From assembly GCA_024637155.1 (NCBI GenBank), contig JAGXFR010000005.1:1-64000 (forward strand): 64,000 nt of DNA, given 5' to 3'. The notes beneath the pieces were generated by a model, which ran no database searches, was not told the origin of the DNA, and saw only the letters and a list, made by a program, of their open reading frames with translations. Position 1 is the first letter of the stretch, and each line of letters begins with the position of its first letter. The position numbers were made by a program, and so were the translations under genes. This DNA comes from Burkholderiaceae bacterium (GTDB taxonomy: Bacteria > Pseudomonadota > Gammaproteobacteria > Burkholderiales > Burkholderiaceae_E). Positions 25,648 to 34,032 of the stretch are shown one piece after another.

Positions 25648-27162
25648 ATGAAAACCCGTTCGATGACCCCCACCCGCCTCGTCCTCGCTCTCGCCGCTGC
25701 CGGCGTGATCGGGGGCGCCGGCGCGACCTACTTCGCCGGCTCGCCGGCGCGTGCCCTGGCGCCCGCCGCGGCGATCTCCGCCCCGGTCACCGCCCCGGTC
25801 ACCGCGCCGCTCACCGTGGTCGGTGCACCGGATTTCTCGCAGCTCGTGCAGCGCTACGGCGGCTCCGTGGTCAACATCAGCGTCAGCGGGACCCGGCAGG
25901 CCGCCAACGATTCGGACGAGGCCCCGGCGGCCCAGCGCCGCGGCATGCCGGGCCTGGACCCGAGCGATCCCTTCTTCGAGTTCTTCCGGCGCTTCCAGAG
26001 CCCCCACGGCGGCATCCCGAATGAGCGCGAAATGCCCGTGCGTGGCCAGGGCTCCGGCTTCATCATCAGCGCCGACGGCGTCATCCTGACCAACGCCCAC
26101 GTGGTGCGCGATGCGAAGGAGGTGACGGTGAAGCTCACCGATCGCCGCGAGTTCGCCGCCAAGGTGCTGGGCTCGGATCCGAAAACCGACGTGGCCGTGC
26201 TCAAGATCGACGCGAACAACCTGCCGACGGTTCCGCTGGGCAGCACGCGCGACCTGAAGGTCGGCGAATGGGTGCTGGCGATCGGCTCGCCCTTTGGCTT
26301 CGAGAACAGCGTGACTGCCGGCGTGGTGAGCGCCAAGGGCCGCTCGCTGCCCGATGACAGCTTCGTGCCCTTCATCCAGACCGACGTCGCGGTGAACCCC
26401 GGCAACTCGGGCGGACCGCTGTTCAATACCCGCGGCGAGGTCGTCGGCATCAACGCGCAGATCTACAGCCGGTCCGGCGGCTACCAGGGCCTCTCCTTCG
26501 CGATTCCGATCGAGGTCGCCAGCAAGGTCCGCGACCAGATCGTCGCCACCGGCAAGGTGCGCCACGCCCGCCTCGGGGTTTCGATCCAGGAGGTGAACCA
26601 GACGCTGGCTGACTCGTTCAAGCTCGACAAGCCCGAAGGCGCGCTCATCGCGAGCGTCGACCCGGACAGCGCCGCGGCCAAGGCCGGGCTGAAGACCGGC
26701 GACGTGATCCGCAAGTTGAACGGCCAGCCCATCATCGCCTCCGGCGATCTGCCGGCGATGATCGGGCAGGCCATTCCCGGCGACCAGGTGAAGCTCGAGG
26801 TCTGGCGCCAGGGCAAGCCCGAGGAGATCACCGCAACGCTCGGGGACGCCAGCGACAAGGCACCCAAGGTCGCCCGTTCCGACGAGGCGGTGGGCAAGGG
26901 CAAGCTCGGTCTCGCACTGCGCCCCCTGCAGCCCCAGGAGCAGCGCGCGGCCGGCGTGGAAAGCGGGTTGCTGGTCGAGGACTCGGCCGGACCCGCGGCC
27001 CGTGCCGGGGTGCAACCGGGTGATGTGCTCGTCGCCGTGAACGGAACGCCCGTCGTGAGCGTCGAGCAGGTGCGCGAGGTGCTCGCCAAGGCCAGCAAGT
27101 CGGTGGCGCTGCTGATCCAGCGTGACGGCAGCCGGATCTTCGTGCCGGTGCGGGTGGGCTGA
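25648..27162 (+). CDS. degP: Do-family periplasmic serine protease (DegP/MucD-like)
   Basis: This 504-residue protein has an N-terminal signal or anchor (LVLALAAAGVIGGAGATYFAG, ~11-31) and a trypsin-like domain with catalytic His in TNAHVV (~151), Asp in KTDVAVLK (~181) and Ser in GNSGGPL (~254). Two PDZ domains follow (~290-385 and ~405-500, including GLKTGDVIRKLNGQPI and GVQPGDVLVAVNG). It degrades or refolds misfolded envelope proteins. CAGGAGCAGAA supports ATG 25648. The 3' UTR carries an unusual repeat and a strong terminator. Confidence 0.95.
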   Translation: MKTRSMTPTRLVLALAAAGVIGGAGATYFAGSPARALAPAAAISAPVTAPVTAPLTVVGAPDFSQLVQRYGGSVVNISVSGTRQAANDSDEAPAAQRRGMPGLDPSDPFFEFFRRFQSPHGGIPNEREMPVRGQGSGFIISADGVILTNAHVVRDAKEVTVKLTDRREFAAKVLGSDPKTDVAVLKIDANNLPTVPLGSTRDLKVGEWVLAIGSPFGFENSVTAGVVSAKGRSLPDDSFVPFIQTDVAVNPGNSGGPLFNTRGEVVGINAQIYSRSGGYQGLSFAIPIEVASKVRDQIVATGKVRHARLGVSIQEVNQTLADSFKLDKPEGALIASVDPDSAAAKAGLKTGDVIRKLNGQPIIASGDLPAMIGQAIPGDQVKLEVWRQGKPEEITATLGDASDKAPKVARSDEAVGKGKLGLALRPLQPQEQRAAGVESGLLVEDSAGPAARAGVQPGDVLVAVNGTPVVSVEQVREVLAKASKSVALLIQRDGSRIFVPVRVG

Positions 27163-27218
27163 GGAAGCCGACGCCGCGCGACGCGGCCGCACAACAGGAG
27201 AAAGCACTCTGCCGTAGA

Positions 27219-27272
27219 AAAAAAGGGCGCCCGCGGGCCCAGCCTTTCACCTTAGGTGTTGAAAAGCTGACG
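27219..27272 (+). repeat. 3'-UTR element, copy 1 (inverted partner at 30573-30626)
   Basis: About 54 bases (core AAAAAGGGCGCCCGCGGGCC, continuing to TGTTGAAAAGCTGACG) recur in reverse orientation at 30573-30626 with only two or so differences. It contains the self-complementary block GGGCGCCCGCGGGCCC and a hairpin around AGCCTTTCACC/GGTGTTGAAAAGCT. It lies after the protease gene and just before a terminator. Confidence 0.85.
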
Positions 27273-27289
27273 CAATAGGGCTTCTCTCA

Positions 27290-27328
27290 CCCCCGTTTCC
27301 TCTCTGAGGCAACGGGGGTTTTCTTTTG
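27290..27328 (+). terminator. Rho-independent terminator after the Do protease
   Basis: CCCCCGTT (27290-27297) pairs with AACGGGGG (27311-27318). An inner CCTC/GAGG stem lies within the loop, and TTTTCTTTT follows. This is a strong intrinsic terminator reading rightward. Confidence 0.9.
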
Positions 27329-27351
27329 AGCCAGCCGCCGGAAAAATCTCC

Positions 27352-27528
27352 AGCAGCACCCAGCCGCCCAAGCGCGCGCGTCGTCGCAAGCCCAAGGCGC
27401 TCCTCAAGCGCCCCGATGGCACCGCGCTGCCCCCGCCCCCGCGCATTCCCGAGACTTTCGGCGGCATCCAGGTCAACTACTGCAAGGCGCCTCGGTGCCC
27501 CAACTTCGGGGTGCCGGCAGGGGACTGA
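27352..27528 (+). pseudogene. Transposase N-terminal remnant (zinc-finger type)
   Basis: The frame KRARRRKPKALLKRPDG then GGIQVNYCKAPRCPNFGVPA resembles the N-terminal Cys-containing region (VNFCKNPxCxNFGVP) of a class of DDE transposases. It lacks a clear start and stops at TGA 27526, before any catalytic domain. It marks the left edge of the small catabolic island. Confidence 0.5.
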
Positions 27529-27540
27529 GTGACCGAAGTT

Positions 27541-27906
27541 TCATCCGATGTCTGCCGGCACCCAGGGCGGCAGCGGCGTTCCGCCGGTGTAGTGGTTCTC
27601 GGCGGGGTTTTCGCGGAACAGGACATAGAGGTCCGTCGGGACCACACCCAATTCGGTCTGCAGGATCTTGGCGATGGCATCCACCAGGGCCTTCTTGCGC
27701 TCAGCCTCCCGCCCTGGACGCAAGTCCACCGTCACCAGCGGCAGACCATCGCCGATTTCGCCGAAGGCCTCGCGCACGGCAACGTAGTCATACTTGATCT
27801 CCTTGGGGGCAAGCGTTTGGAGCACGGCCTGCTTGACGCCTTCACGGATACGCTTCTTCGTCTCCCGGGGCGTGCCCTCGGGCACTTCAACACGGATGAC
27901 AGGCAT
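27541..27906 (-). CDS. Tautomerase-superfamily protein (4-oxalocrotonate tautomerase-like)
   Basis: This 121-residue protein starts MPVIRVEVPEGTP, placing the catalytic Pro directly after the initiator Met, as required for tautomerase activity. A second half-repeat begins near LPLVTVDLRPGREAERKKALVDAI, so it is a double-length tautomerase fold ending YVLFRENPAENHYTGG. ATG 27906 is chosen because Pro must follow Met; a longer frame to 27945 would bury it. Likely keto-enol isomerisation in the catabolic pathway of the upstream genes. Confidence 0.88.
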   Translation of the reverse strand: MPVIRVEVPEGTPRETKKRIREGVKQAVLQTLAPKEIKYDYVAVREAFGEIGDGLPLVTVDLRPGREAERKKALVDAIAKILQTELGVVPTDLYVLFRENPAENHYTGGTPLPPWVPADIG

Positions 27907-27908
27907 GG

Positions 27909-28133
27909 TCAGCGCCTTGATGGCTTGGGTTGGACATGGCGGCACAGAACGATGTTCAGCACGACCAGCAGCATCACGATGATCGTCACCACCGGCGGCT
28001 TGGCCTGGAACGGCAGGACCTGGGCCGGCACATCCGGGTGCAGGTGCGCGTAAACGGCCACGAGCATAATGACCACGATCAACAGGTTGCCCGAGTAGGA
28101 CAGCTTGTCTGCGATCGAGATGATTGTTGTCAT
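27909..28133 (-). CDS. Small two-helix membrane protein
   Basis: This 74-residue protein has helix 1 at ~15-32 (NLLIVVIMLVAVYAHLH) and helix 2 at ~48-66 (VVTIIVMLLVVLNIVLC). It lies between the enolase-superfamily gene and the tautomerase gene (2-bp spacing to the latter). I do not recognise a named family; a small transport or regulatory component is possible. Confidence 0.6.
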   Translation of the reverse strand: MTTIISIADKLSYSGNLLIVVIMLVAVYAHLHPDVPAQVLPFQAKPPVVTIIVMLLVVLNIVLCRHVQPKPSRR

Positions 28134-28191
28134 TGGCCTCATCGGTTTCGCTCGCTCGGTGGGCGTTGTCAGCCGCCAGCGAAGGGCCGTT

Positions 28192-29286
28192 TCATTCGAC
28201 TCGATAGCGCTTCACCGCATCCACGTTCCAGGCCATGCCGTTGCCGATGCGTGCCGGCGGCATCGCGCAGCCGCCGCTCAGTTCGAGGGGTTGCTGCAGG
28301 ATCGGATTCGCCCAGTCGACATACTCCAGCCAGTGCGCCGTCGGGCTGGCGGCCAGCAGGTGCACGCTGACCTCGGCGAACAGGTGTGAAGACAGCTCGA
28401 TGCTGGCCGCGTCGGCCAGCGCCGCAGCCGCGATCCAGCCGCTGACGCCGCCTATGCGTTCGAGATCCGGCATCACGAAGTCGGACGCGCGTGCGGACAG
28501 GGCCTGCGCCATTGCGCGTGACCCGGCGAAGTTCTCACCGATCTGCACCGGCGTGCGCAAGCCGGCTGCAAGTTCAGCGCAGCTGGCGTAGTCGTCGTGG
28601 CGAATCGGCTCTTCGATCCAGAAAAGCCCTTCGTCATCGAGTTGATGGCAGCGCTCGCGTGCGGCAGCTGGGCTCAGCGCCTGATTGAAGTCGGCCATCA
28701 GGTGCACGGCTGCCGGGATGGCCTTGCGAACGGCGCGCACTGCCGCGAGGTCGTCTTCGCCGCGCGGTCGCCCAAGCCGCATCTTGATGGCGCTGAAACC
28801 TTCGGCCACGAGTTCAAGCGCTTCATCGGCCGCAGCTTGCGGGGGCAGCAGTCCGAGGCCGTTGCTGTTGTAAGCCGGTACCGGTCGCAGAGCCGCCCCG
28901 AGCAGGGTTGCGAGCGGCAGGGCAGCCGCCTTGGCCAGCGCATCCCAGCAGGCGATGTCGATGCCTGCCATGACCATCGAGACCAGGCCTCTGGCGCCGA
29001 TCAGGCGGAACCGGCCCTCGAGCAGGCGCCGTACCTCGGTCGGCGCTGCCGCCTTGTCTGCCAGCACCGCAGCGGCGTCCTGGAACAGCGCATGTGCCGC
29101 GATCCCGGCGCTTTGCAGGTAGCAGAACAGATAGGCGTGGCCGACGAGGCTCTCTTCGGTTTGCAGATCGACCAGCAGCAGCGGCGCGTGGTCGATGCGC
29201 ATCGCACTGGTGCCGAGCGCCCGGCGCATCGGCACGTTGACCAGCGTGGTCTGGATCGAACGAATCTTCAGATCGTGCGGTGTCAT
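28192..29286 (-). CDS. Mandelate racemase/muconate-lactonizing enzyme family protein
   Basis: This 364-residue enolase-superfamily enzyme has the N-terminal capping domain (~1-120) and the barrel with metal ligands in MADFNQAL (Asp), WIEEPI (Glu) and IGENF (Glu). The general-base His is in LSSHLF. The KxK-type motif reads IKMRLG, so the second Lys is replaced by Arg. This places it in the mandelate-racemase subgroup, acting on acid sugars or hydroxy acids by proton abstraction. Stop/start overlap (ATGA) with the upstream reductase gene implies coupling. Confidence 0.88.
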   Translation of the reverse strand: MTPHDLKIRSIQTTLVNVPMRRALGTSAMRIDHAPLLLVDLQTEESLVGHAYLFCYLQSAGIAAHALFQDAAAVLADKAAAPTEVRRLLEGRFRLIGARGLVSMVMAGIDIACWDALAKAAALPLATLLGAALRPVPAYNSNGLGLLPPQAAADEALELVAEGFSAIKMRLGRPRGEDDLAAVRAVRKAIPAAVHLMADFNQALSPAAARERCHQLDDEGLFWIEEPIRHDDYASCAELAAGLRTPVQIGENFAGSRAMAQALSARASDFVMPDLERIGGVSGWIAAAALADAASIELSSHLFAEVSVHLLAASPTAHWLEYVDWANPILQQPLELSGGCAMPPARIGNGMAWNVDAVKRYRVE

Positions 29287-30212
29287 TTCGGCTGGCCGTC
29301 GCTGTGCACAGAAAGGATGTCGAAGATGGCGCGGTTGCAGGGGGTGGAGATGCCCAGGCGTTGGCCGCGTGCCACGACGTCGCCACTCAGCCAGGCTACT
29401 TCGAGCCTGCCGCCGCGCTCCAGGTCGTTTTGCATCGACGCGGTCATCGTTGCCGGCAACTGGTCGCAGAAGGCAAGCCGGTCGTCGGCGAAATCGACCG
29501 CCAGCGGCACACCCTCGGCGCGTGCGACCTGCACCACCTCGTCCATCGTGTCGCGCAGGAATGCCCGTGCGCGTTCGTTGCTTCGGATGACTCCGATCGG
29601 CGTTCGCGTGGTCGCCGTGGTGCCGGACAGGCCGACGAGGAAGACGAACTTCTGCCACACGGCCTGCCGGATGTTGACGCTGAGTTCCTGGTCGATGCCG
29701 GCCTTGACGCAGGCATCGCGCAGGCGCTTCACCCGCTCGCTGACGCTCCCGTCGTACTCGCCGAAGACCAGCTTCTGCATGGTGCCGGAGTGCCTGATCA
29801 GACCAGGTTCGGCGATCGTCGCGGCGATGTAGCAGACGCCTCCGATGATGCTGCGTTGTCCCAGCACCTGGCGCAGGATGTCATCCTTGACCACGCCGTT
29901 CTGGAACGAAACGACGGCCGTGTGTTCGCCAATCAGTGGCTTGATGGCTTCGGCCGCCGCTGCGGTGTCCCACAGCTTGACGCCGAAAAGCACCAGCTCC
30001 GTGGTGCCGATGCTGGCCGGGTCGTCGGTTGCTTGAACCGTCGGCAGGTGTAGGTCGCCAAGCGGGCTTTCGATGCGCAGGCCATGCTCGCGCAGGGCGG
30101 CCAGCTGTGCCCCGCGTGCCACGAATGTCACGTCGCATCCCGCATTCGCCAGCCGGGCACCGAAGTAACCACCGATGCCACCGGTTCCCATGATCGTGAT
30201 GTGCATGGTCAT
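29283..30212 (-). CDS. Ketopantoate reductase-like (PanE/ApbA family) dehydrogenase
   Basis: This 309-residue NADPH-dependent reductase has the GTGGIGGYFGARLANAG nucleotide motif near its N-terminus (~8-24), a conserved Lys in LFGVKLWDT (~98), and the helical C-terminal domain (RQAVWQKFVFLVGLSG). In this setting it more likely reduces a 2-oxo acid in a catabolic route than makes pantoate. ATG 30212 is chosen over the longer frame to 30281. It is the first gene of the four-gene leftward operon and lies 27 bp from a palindromic operator. Confidence 0.9.
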   Translation of the reverse strand: MTMHITIMGTGGIGGYFGARLANAGCDVTFVARGAQLAALREHGLRIESPLGDLHLPTVQATDDPASIGTTELVLFGVKLWDTAAAAEAIKPLIGEHTAVVSFQNGVVKDDILRQVLGQRSIIGGVCYIAATIAEPGLIRHSGTMQKLVFGEYDGSVSERVKRLRDACVKAGIDQELSVNIRQAVWQKFVFLVGLSGTTATTRTPIGVIRSNERARAFLRDTMDEVVQVARAEGVPLAVDFADDRLAFCDQLPATMTASMQNDLERGGRLEVAWLSGDVVARGQRLGISTPCNRAIFDILSVHSDGQPK

Positions 30213-30238
30213 TTTCTTCGATTGCTGAATTTCAATGT

Positions 30239-30250
30239 TAGACCAGTCTA
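30239..30250. promoter_or_regulatory. Palindromic operator upstream of the catabolic operon
   Basis: TAGACCAGTCTA is a 12-bp palindrome (TAGAC-CA-GTCTA) 27 bp upstream of the PanE-like start. Such sites are typical of GntR or LysR-type local regulators. No regulator gene remains next to it, which fits truncation of the island on this side. Confidence 0.5.
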
Positions 30251-30299
30251 GCGTCCAGAGGCGACTCAGGCGCGCCGACATGCCGACGCGGGAATCGGC

Positions 30300-30390
30300 T
30301 CAGAGCAGGGCAAGAAGCTGCTGGCCAAGCTCGGCGAAACCGTCGACCACATGGTCGTATGCCATGTTGGGATCCGGATCGGGCCGGCCA
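30300..30390 (-). pseudogene. 3' tail of a lost gene (possibly HAD hydrolase)
   Basis: On the minus strand a frame reads RPDPDPNMAYDHVVDGFAEL then GQQLLALL and stops at 30300. It looks like the C-terminal tail of a HAD-like hydrolase (D-x-V-V-D-x-F-x-E-L-x-x-x-L). Nothing upstream continues the protein. The assignment is weak. Confidence 0.3.
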
Positions 30391-30425
30391 GAAGGTGCTG
30401 ACAGCGCAGGGCGTCATGCCCAGGG

Positions 30426-30521
30426 AAGAAGGGCTTCAAGCAGACGCTATGCGCCGACAGCGCCGGGTTCAGCCTGCACGCTGCCGTGCGCTGCGGCACC
30501 CACGATCACCAGGCGCCCAAG
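30426..30521 (+). pseudogene. IS91-family (Y2) transposase fragment
   Basis: The frame KKGFKQTLCADSAGFSLHAA then VRCGTHDHQAP matches the segment GFSLHAxxxCxxxDxxxLExLCRY that characterises IS91/IS801-type transposases. It is cut off right at the terminator element at 30521. It marks the right edge of the catabolic island. Confidence 0.55.
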
Positions 30522-30557
30522 AAAAACCCCCGCAGCCTCGTAAGAGACAGCGGGGGT
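30521..30557 (-). terminator. Rho-independent terminator after rhlE
   Basis: On the minus strand CCCCCGC (30556-30550) pairs with GCGGGGG (30533-30527), followed by TTTTTCTT. It is the mirror image in position and design of the terminator at 27290-27328. Confidence 0.88.
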
Positions 30558-30572
30558 TAGAGAGGTACGCTT

Positions 30573-30626
30573 CGTCAGCTTTTCAACACATAAAGTGAAA
30601 GGCTGGGCCCGCGGGCGCCCTTTTTC
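30573..30626 (-). repeat. 3'-UTR element, copy 2 (inverted partner of 27219-27272)
   Basis: Read on the minus strand it gives AAAAAGGGCGCCCGCGGGCC and continues to TGTTGAAAAGCTGACG. Differences from copy 1 are CACCTTAGGTG versus CACTTTATGTG. It starts 23 bp after the rhlE stop and is followed by a terminator, the same order as copy 1 after the protease gene. Confidence 0.85.
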
Positions 30627-30648
30627 TCAGCTCAAGCGCGGAAAGCGC

Positions 30649-32160
30649 TCAGGCAAAGCGCCGTCCCGGCGGACGGGCGCCGCCCAGCGGGCTGCGGGCA
30701 CCGCCGCCGCGTGCGTCGCGAACGGGGCCTCCCCGGCGCGGTGCGCCTTCGGCGCTGCGCAGCGGGTTGGGCACGCTGCGCCCGTTGTTGTCGCTGCGCG
30801 TCGGAGCGGCGCTGGAGCGCGTTGCGCCGGCTGCGGGGGTGCGTGCACCGTTCCACTCGCCATCGCGGCGCGGGGCAGCGCCGCCGCTGCGCGCCGGAGC
30901 GCCGGCGCGAGCGTAGCCGCCGCTGCCGATGCGTCCCTGTCCGCCGCCCGGGCGGGCCTGCGCGCGGTTCTGCGGCCGACCCTGCGGCCGGCTGCCGCCG
31001 GTCGTTGCCAGCACTGTCTCGAAGCCCGGAATGTCGCGCCGTTCCAGCTCGCGCTTCATCAGGATCTCGATGTCGCGCAGCTGAATGCGCTCGTCCGAAC
31101 AGACCAGCGAGATCGCCTCGCCGCTCGAGCCCGCGCGGCCGGTGCGGCCGATGCGGTGCACGTAGTCTTCGGGAACGTGGGGCAGCTCGTAATTGATCAC
31201 GCAGGGCAGTTCGTCGATGTCGATGCCGCGCGACGCGAGGTCGGTCGCCACCAGCGCGGCCAACTTGCCGCTCTTGAAGTCCGCCAGCGCACGGGTGCGC
31301 GCGCTCTGCGTCTTGTTGCCGTGCAGCGCCGCCGATCGAATGCCGGCTTTCTCCAGATTGCGCTGCAGCGCGTCGGCGCCGTGCTTGGTGCGGGTGAAGA
31401 TGAGCACCTGGTTCAGGCTGCGGTTCTCGAAGAGGTGCAGCAGCAGTTCCTTCTTGCGGTCGCGTTCGACCGGGAGGACCAGGTGCGACACGTTCTCGGC
31501 GGCCGAATTGCGGCGCGCCACTTCGACGACCTTCGGGTCGGTCAGGAAGTCGCGGGCCAGCAGGCGGATCTCGTCCGAGAAGGTGGCCGAGAACATCAGG
31601 CTCTGGCGCTTGGCTGGAATGGCGCTGACGATCTTCTGGATGTCGCGGATGAAGCCCATGTCGAGCATCCGATCGGCCTCATCGAGGATCAGCACTTCGA
31701 TGCGGCCCAGATTGACCGTGCGCTGCTGCATGTGGTCCATCAGGCGACCCGGGGTTGCGACCAGGACGTCGACGCCCCGGCGCAGCGTGTTGATCTGCGG
31801 GTTGATGCCCACGCCGCCAAACACGGCAAGTGAGCGAACCCGGCTGTTGCGCCCGTAGGTGCGCACGCTTTGCTCCACCTGCGCCGCCAGCTCGCGGGTC
31901 GGAACGAGCACGAGAACGCGCGGTGAGACGCCGTCGCGCGGGATGTGGCCCGGCTGGTCGTGGCGCAGCGTGAGCCGGTGCAGGATCGGCAGCACGAAGG
32001 CGGCGGTCTTGCCGGTGCCGGTCTGCGCGCAGGCCATCAGGTCGTGGCCGGCGATCACGTGAGGAATCGCCTGCTGCTGAATGGGGGTGGACGTGGTGTA
32101 GCCTTGCGCGCCGACAACGGCGAGCAGCTCGGCCGAAAGGCCAAGTTGATTGAAACTCAA
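30649..32160 (-). CDS. rhlE: DEAD-box RNA helicase RhlE
   Basis: This 503-residue helicase has the Q motif ([13 protein letters not shown], ~20-32), Walker A AQTGTGKT (~45-52), DEAD (ILDEADRML), SAT (FSATF) and the C-terminal RecA domain with [11 protein letters not shown] ~130-residue Arg/Gly-rich tail follows (for example [15 protein letters not shown]). RhlE remodels RNA in ribosome assembly and mRNA decay and is often cold-induced. The ~290-bp upstream gap (32161-32453) contains no gene and may be a long 5' leader. Confidence 0.95.
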   Translation of the reverse strand: MSFNQLGLSAELLAVVGAQGYTTSTPIQQQAIPHVIAGHDLMACAQTGTGKTAAFVLPILHRLTLRHDQPGHIPRDGVSPRVLVLVPTRELAAQVEQSVRTYGRNSRVRSLAVFGGVGINPQINTLRRGVDVLVATPGRLMDHMQQRTVNLGRIEVLILDEADRMLDMGFIRDIQKIVSAIPAKRQSLMFSATFSDEIRLLARDFLTDPKVVEVARRNSAAENVSHLVLPVERDRKKELLLHLFENRSLNQVLIFTRTKHGADALQRNLEKAGIRSAALHGNKTQSARTRALADFKSGKLAALVATDLASRGIDIDELPCVINYELPHVPEDYVHRIGRTGRAGSSGEAISLVCSDERIQLRDIEILMKRELERRDIPGFETVLATTGGSRPQGRPQNRAQARPGGGQGRIGSGGYARAGAPARSGGAAPRRDGEWNGARTPAAGATRSSAAPTRSDNNGRSVPNPLRSAEGAPRRGGPVRDARGGGARSPLGGARPPGRRFA

Positions 32161-32453
32161 GGAATATGCTCCATGCCAAGCGGCCGCCGCTCTGCGAGCG
32201 GTTCAGTCCGGTGTCTCGGCTTTCGCGGGGTTTTCTGCCCTGCGGATCGATGGGAAGTCTTGGAAGACCGGCTGCGCGACTGAAGGGCGCTGCCTGAGGG
32301 GCCCTCCAACGGGAAGGCGGGGCGGAATGTAACACACCTCGTGCGTCCATGGGGAAAAGTATCGGCGCCCGGCGTAGGATGAAGGCGTGGGGTCGGAGGT
32401 TTGATGTCCCGCCAAGAGTGCGTGCAGCGCTGTGAGCGGATGCCGCGCGCCGA

Positions 32454-33275
32454 GTGCTGTTACGGAGTCGGACCTGCCCCTTGATTGATCTGCATTGCCA
32501 CCTGCTGCCCGGAATCGACGACGGTTCGCCCGATCTTGCCGCTTCGCTCGAAATGGCCCGGATGGCGGTCGCCGACGGAATCACCGTCGTTGCGTGCACG
32601 CCACACATCTACCCGGGCCTCTACGAGAACGACGGTCCCGGCATCCTGCGCGGGGTCGAGGCATTGCAGCGGGTGCTCACCGAGCAGGGGATCGCGCTGA
32701 AGCTGGTTGCGGGCGCCGACGCGCACCTGGTGCCGGGGATGGTGGAGAAGGTGCGCAGCGGCGCCGTGCCCACGCTCGCCGGCACGCGCTACCTGTTGCT
32801 CGAGCCGCCGCACCACGTTGCGCCGCCCGGTTTCGAAGCGGTGGTGTTCCAGCTGGTCGCAGCCGGATATACGCCAGTGATCACGCACCCCGAGCGACTC
32901 ACCTGGATCGATGAACATCACGCGGTCTTCGCGCGGCTGGTGCAGGGCGGGGCCTGGCTGCAGGTGACCGCGGGCAGCCTCACGGGGCGCTTCGGCGCCG
33001 AGGCTCGCTACTGGGGCGAACGCCTGCTCGACGAGGAATCGGTGCATCTGCTCGCCACCGATGCGCACAGCCCGGTGCGGCGCCCGCCGCTGCTCGCCGA
33101 AGGGCGCCTGGCGGCGGAGAAGTGGGTCGGCAGCGAGGAGGCGAAGCGGCTCGTGATCGATCGACCGGGCGCTATACTGGAAAACACGCTGGCGACGCTC
33201 GTGCGCGGACCGGGTCGCGCGGCATCGCGCGGCGGATGGACCGTGCTGCGCAGCTGGTTCGGAGGCAGGGGATGA
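32454..33275 (+). CDS. PHP-domain protein-tyrosine phosphatase (CpsB/YwqE type)
   Basis: This ~273-residue metal-dependent phosphatase shows PHP motifs IDLHCHLLPGIDDG (near the N-terminus), TPHIYPG, HPERL (~148) and TDAHSP. It dephosphorylates the BY-kinase encoded two genes downstream and so tunes polysaccharide chain length. The start is uncertain: GTG 32454 gives eight extra residues, while TTG 32481 gives the usual xIDLHCH start. The C-terminal ~30 residues are basic. Stop overlaps the next gene as ATGA. Confidence 0.88.
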   Translation: MLLRSRTCPLIDLHCHLLPGIDDGSPDLAASLEMARMAVADGITVVACTPHIYPGLYENDGPGILRGVEALQRVLTEQGIALKLVAGADAHLVPGMVEKVRSGAVPTLAGTRYLLLEPPHHVAPPGFEAVVFQLVAAGYTPVITHPERLTWIDEHHAVFARLVQGGAWLQVTAGSLTGRFGAEARYWGERLLDEESVHLLATDAHSPVRRPPLLAEGRLAAEKWVGSEEAKRLVIDRPGAILENTLATLVRGPGRAASRGGWTVLRSWFGGRG

Positions 33276-34018
33276 AGCTTGTGATTCTCGCGCTCGCGTT
33301 TTCGCTTTCGGCATGCGCCGCATGGGGCCCGCGCGACAGCGCCGCGAAGTTGCCGGACGAGCCCGATTCGCCGCGCGCACGCCAGACCGCGGCGGCGATC
33401 GCGGGAAGCGGCGCCAAGGCAGGCGCCGGAGCGAGCGTCGCACCCTCCCCGGCCGCGCCGGTGGTCGAGGAATACCGGATCGGCGCGAACGACCTGCTCG
33501 AAGTCTCGGTGTTCCAGGTGAAGGAGCTCGATCGGACGGTGCGCGTCAACTCGCGCGGACTGATCTCGCTGCCGCTCTTGGGCGCGCTCAACGCCGCAGG
33601 GCTCACGGGCAACGAACTCGAGGACCTGATCGCCGCGAAGTTGAAGGAGGACTACCTGCAGAACCCGCAGGTGAGCGTCTTCATCAAGGAATTCACCAGC
33701 CAGCGGGTGACGATCGAGGGGCAGGTGGTGAAGGGGGGCATCTTCCCGATCACCGGCAGCACCACGCTGCTGCAGGCGCTCGCGCTCGCCGGCGGCGTCA
33801 ATGACCTGGCCGAAAAAACCGTGAGCGTCTTCCGGCTCACCGGCGTCGGAACTCGCGAGTTGCTGGCCTACGACATGGATCGCATCCGCGCCGGCGGTGT
33901 GCTCGACCCGACGCTGAAGAACAACGATATCGTCGTGGTCGGAAAGAATGAAACCCGGGCCTTCGTGAAGAACATCACCGACACGCTGCGCGGTTTCGTC
34001 ACGTTCGGGCGCTATTGA
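33272..34018 (+). CDS. wza: Polysaccharide export outer-membrane lipoprotein (Wza-like)
   Basis: This 248-residue lipoprotein has a signal with lipobox LSAC (~12-15) and a Pro/Ala-rich linker. The Poly_export (PES) domain is at ~66-145 (YRIGANDLLEVSVFQVKELDR, GLISLPLLGALNAAG), and SLBB-like repeats follow to ~235 (VTIEGQVVKGGIFPITGSTTL). It forms the outer-membrane channel for the exopolysaccharide. It is shorter than E. coli Wza (379 residues) and lacks the C-terminal amphipathic barrel helix, like many short export proteins. ATGA overlap upstream. Confidence 0.92.
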   Translation: MKLVILALAFSLSACAAWGPRDSAAKLPDEPDSPRARQTAAAIAGSGAKAGAGASVAPSPAAPVVEEYRIGANDLLEVSVFQVKELDRTVRVNSRGLISLPLLGALNAAGLTGNELEDLIAAKLKEDYLQNPQVSVFIKEFTSQRVTIEGQVVKGGIFPITGSTTLLQALALAGGVNDLAEKTVSVFRLTGVGTRELLAYDMDRIRAGGVLDPTLKNNDIVVVGKNETRAFVKNITDTLRGFVTFGRY

Positions 34019-34032
34019 TGGAAGAGAGGTCG

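Noticed and set aside
27163-27250. Short frames in the protease 3' UTR and rhlE 3' UTR starting MKGWARGRPF
   Set aside because: They arise because the 54-nt element is shared; they lack ribosome sites and diverge right after the repeat.
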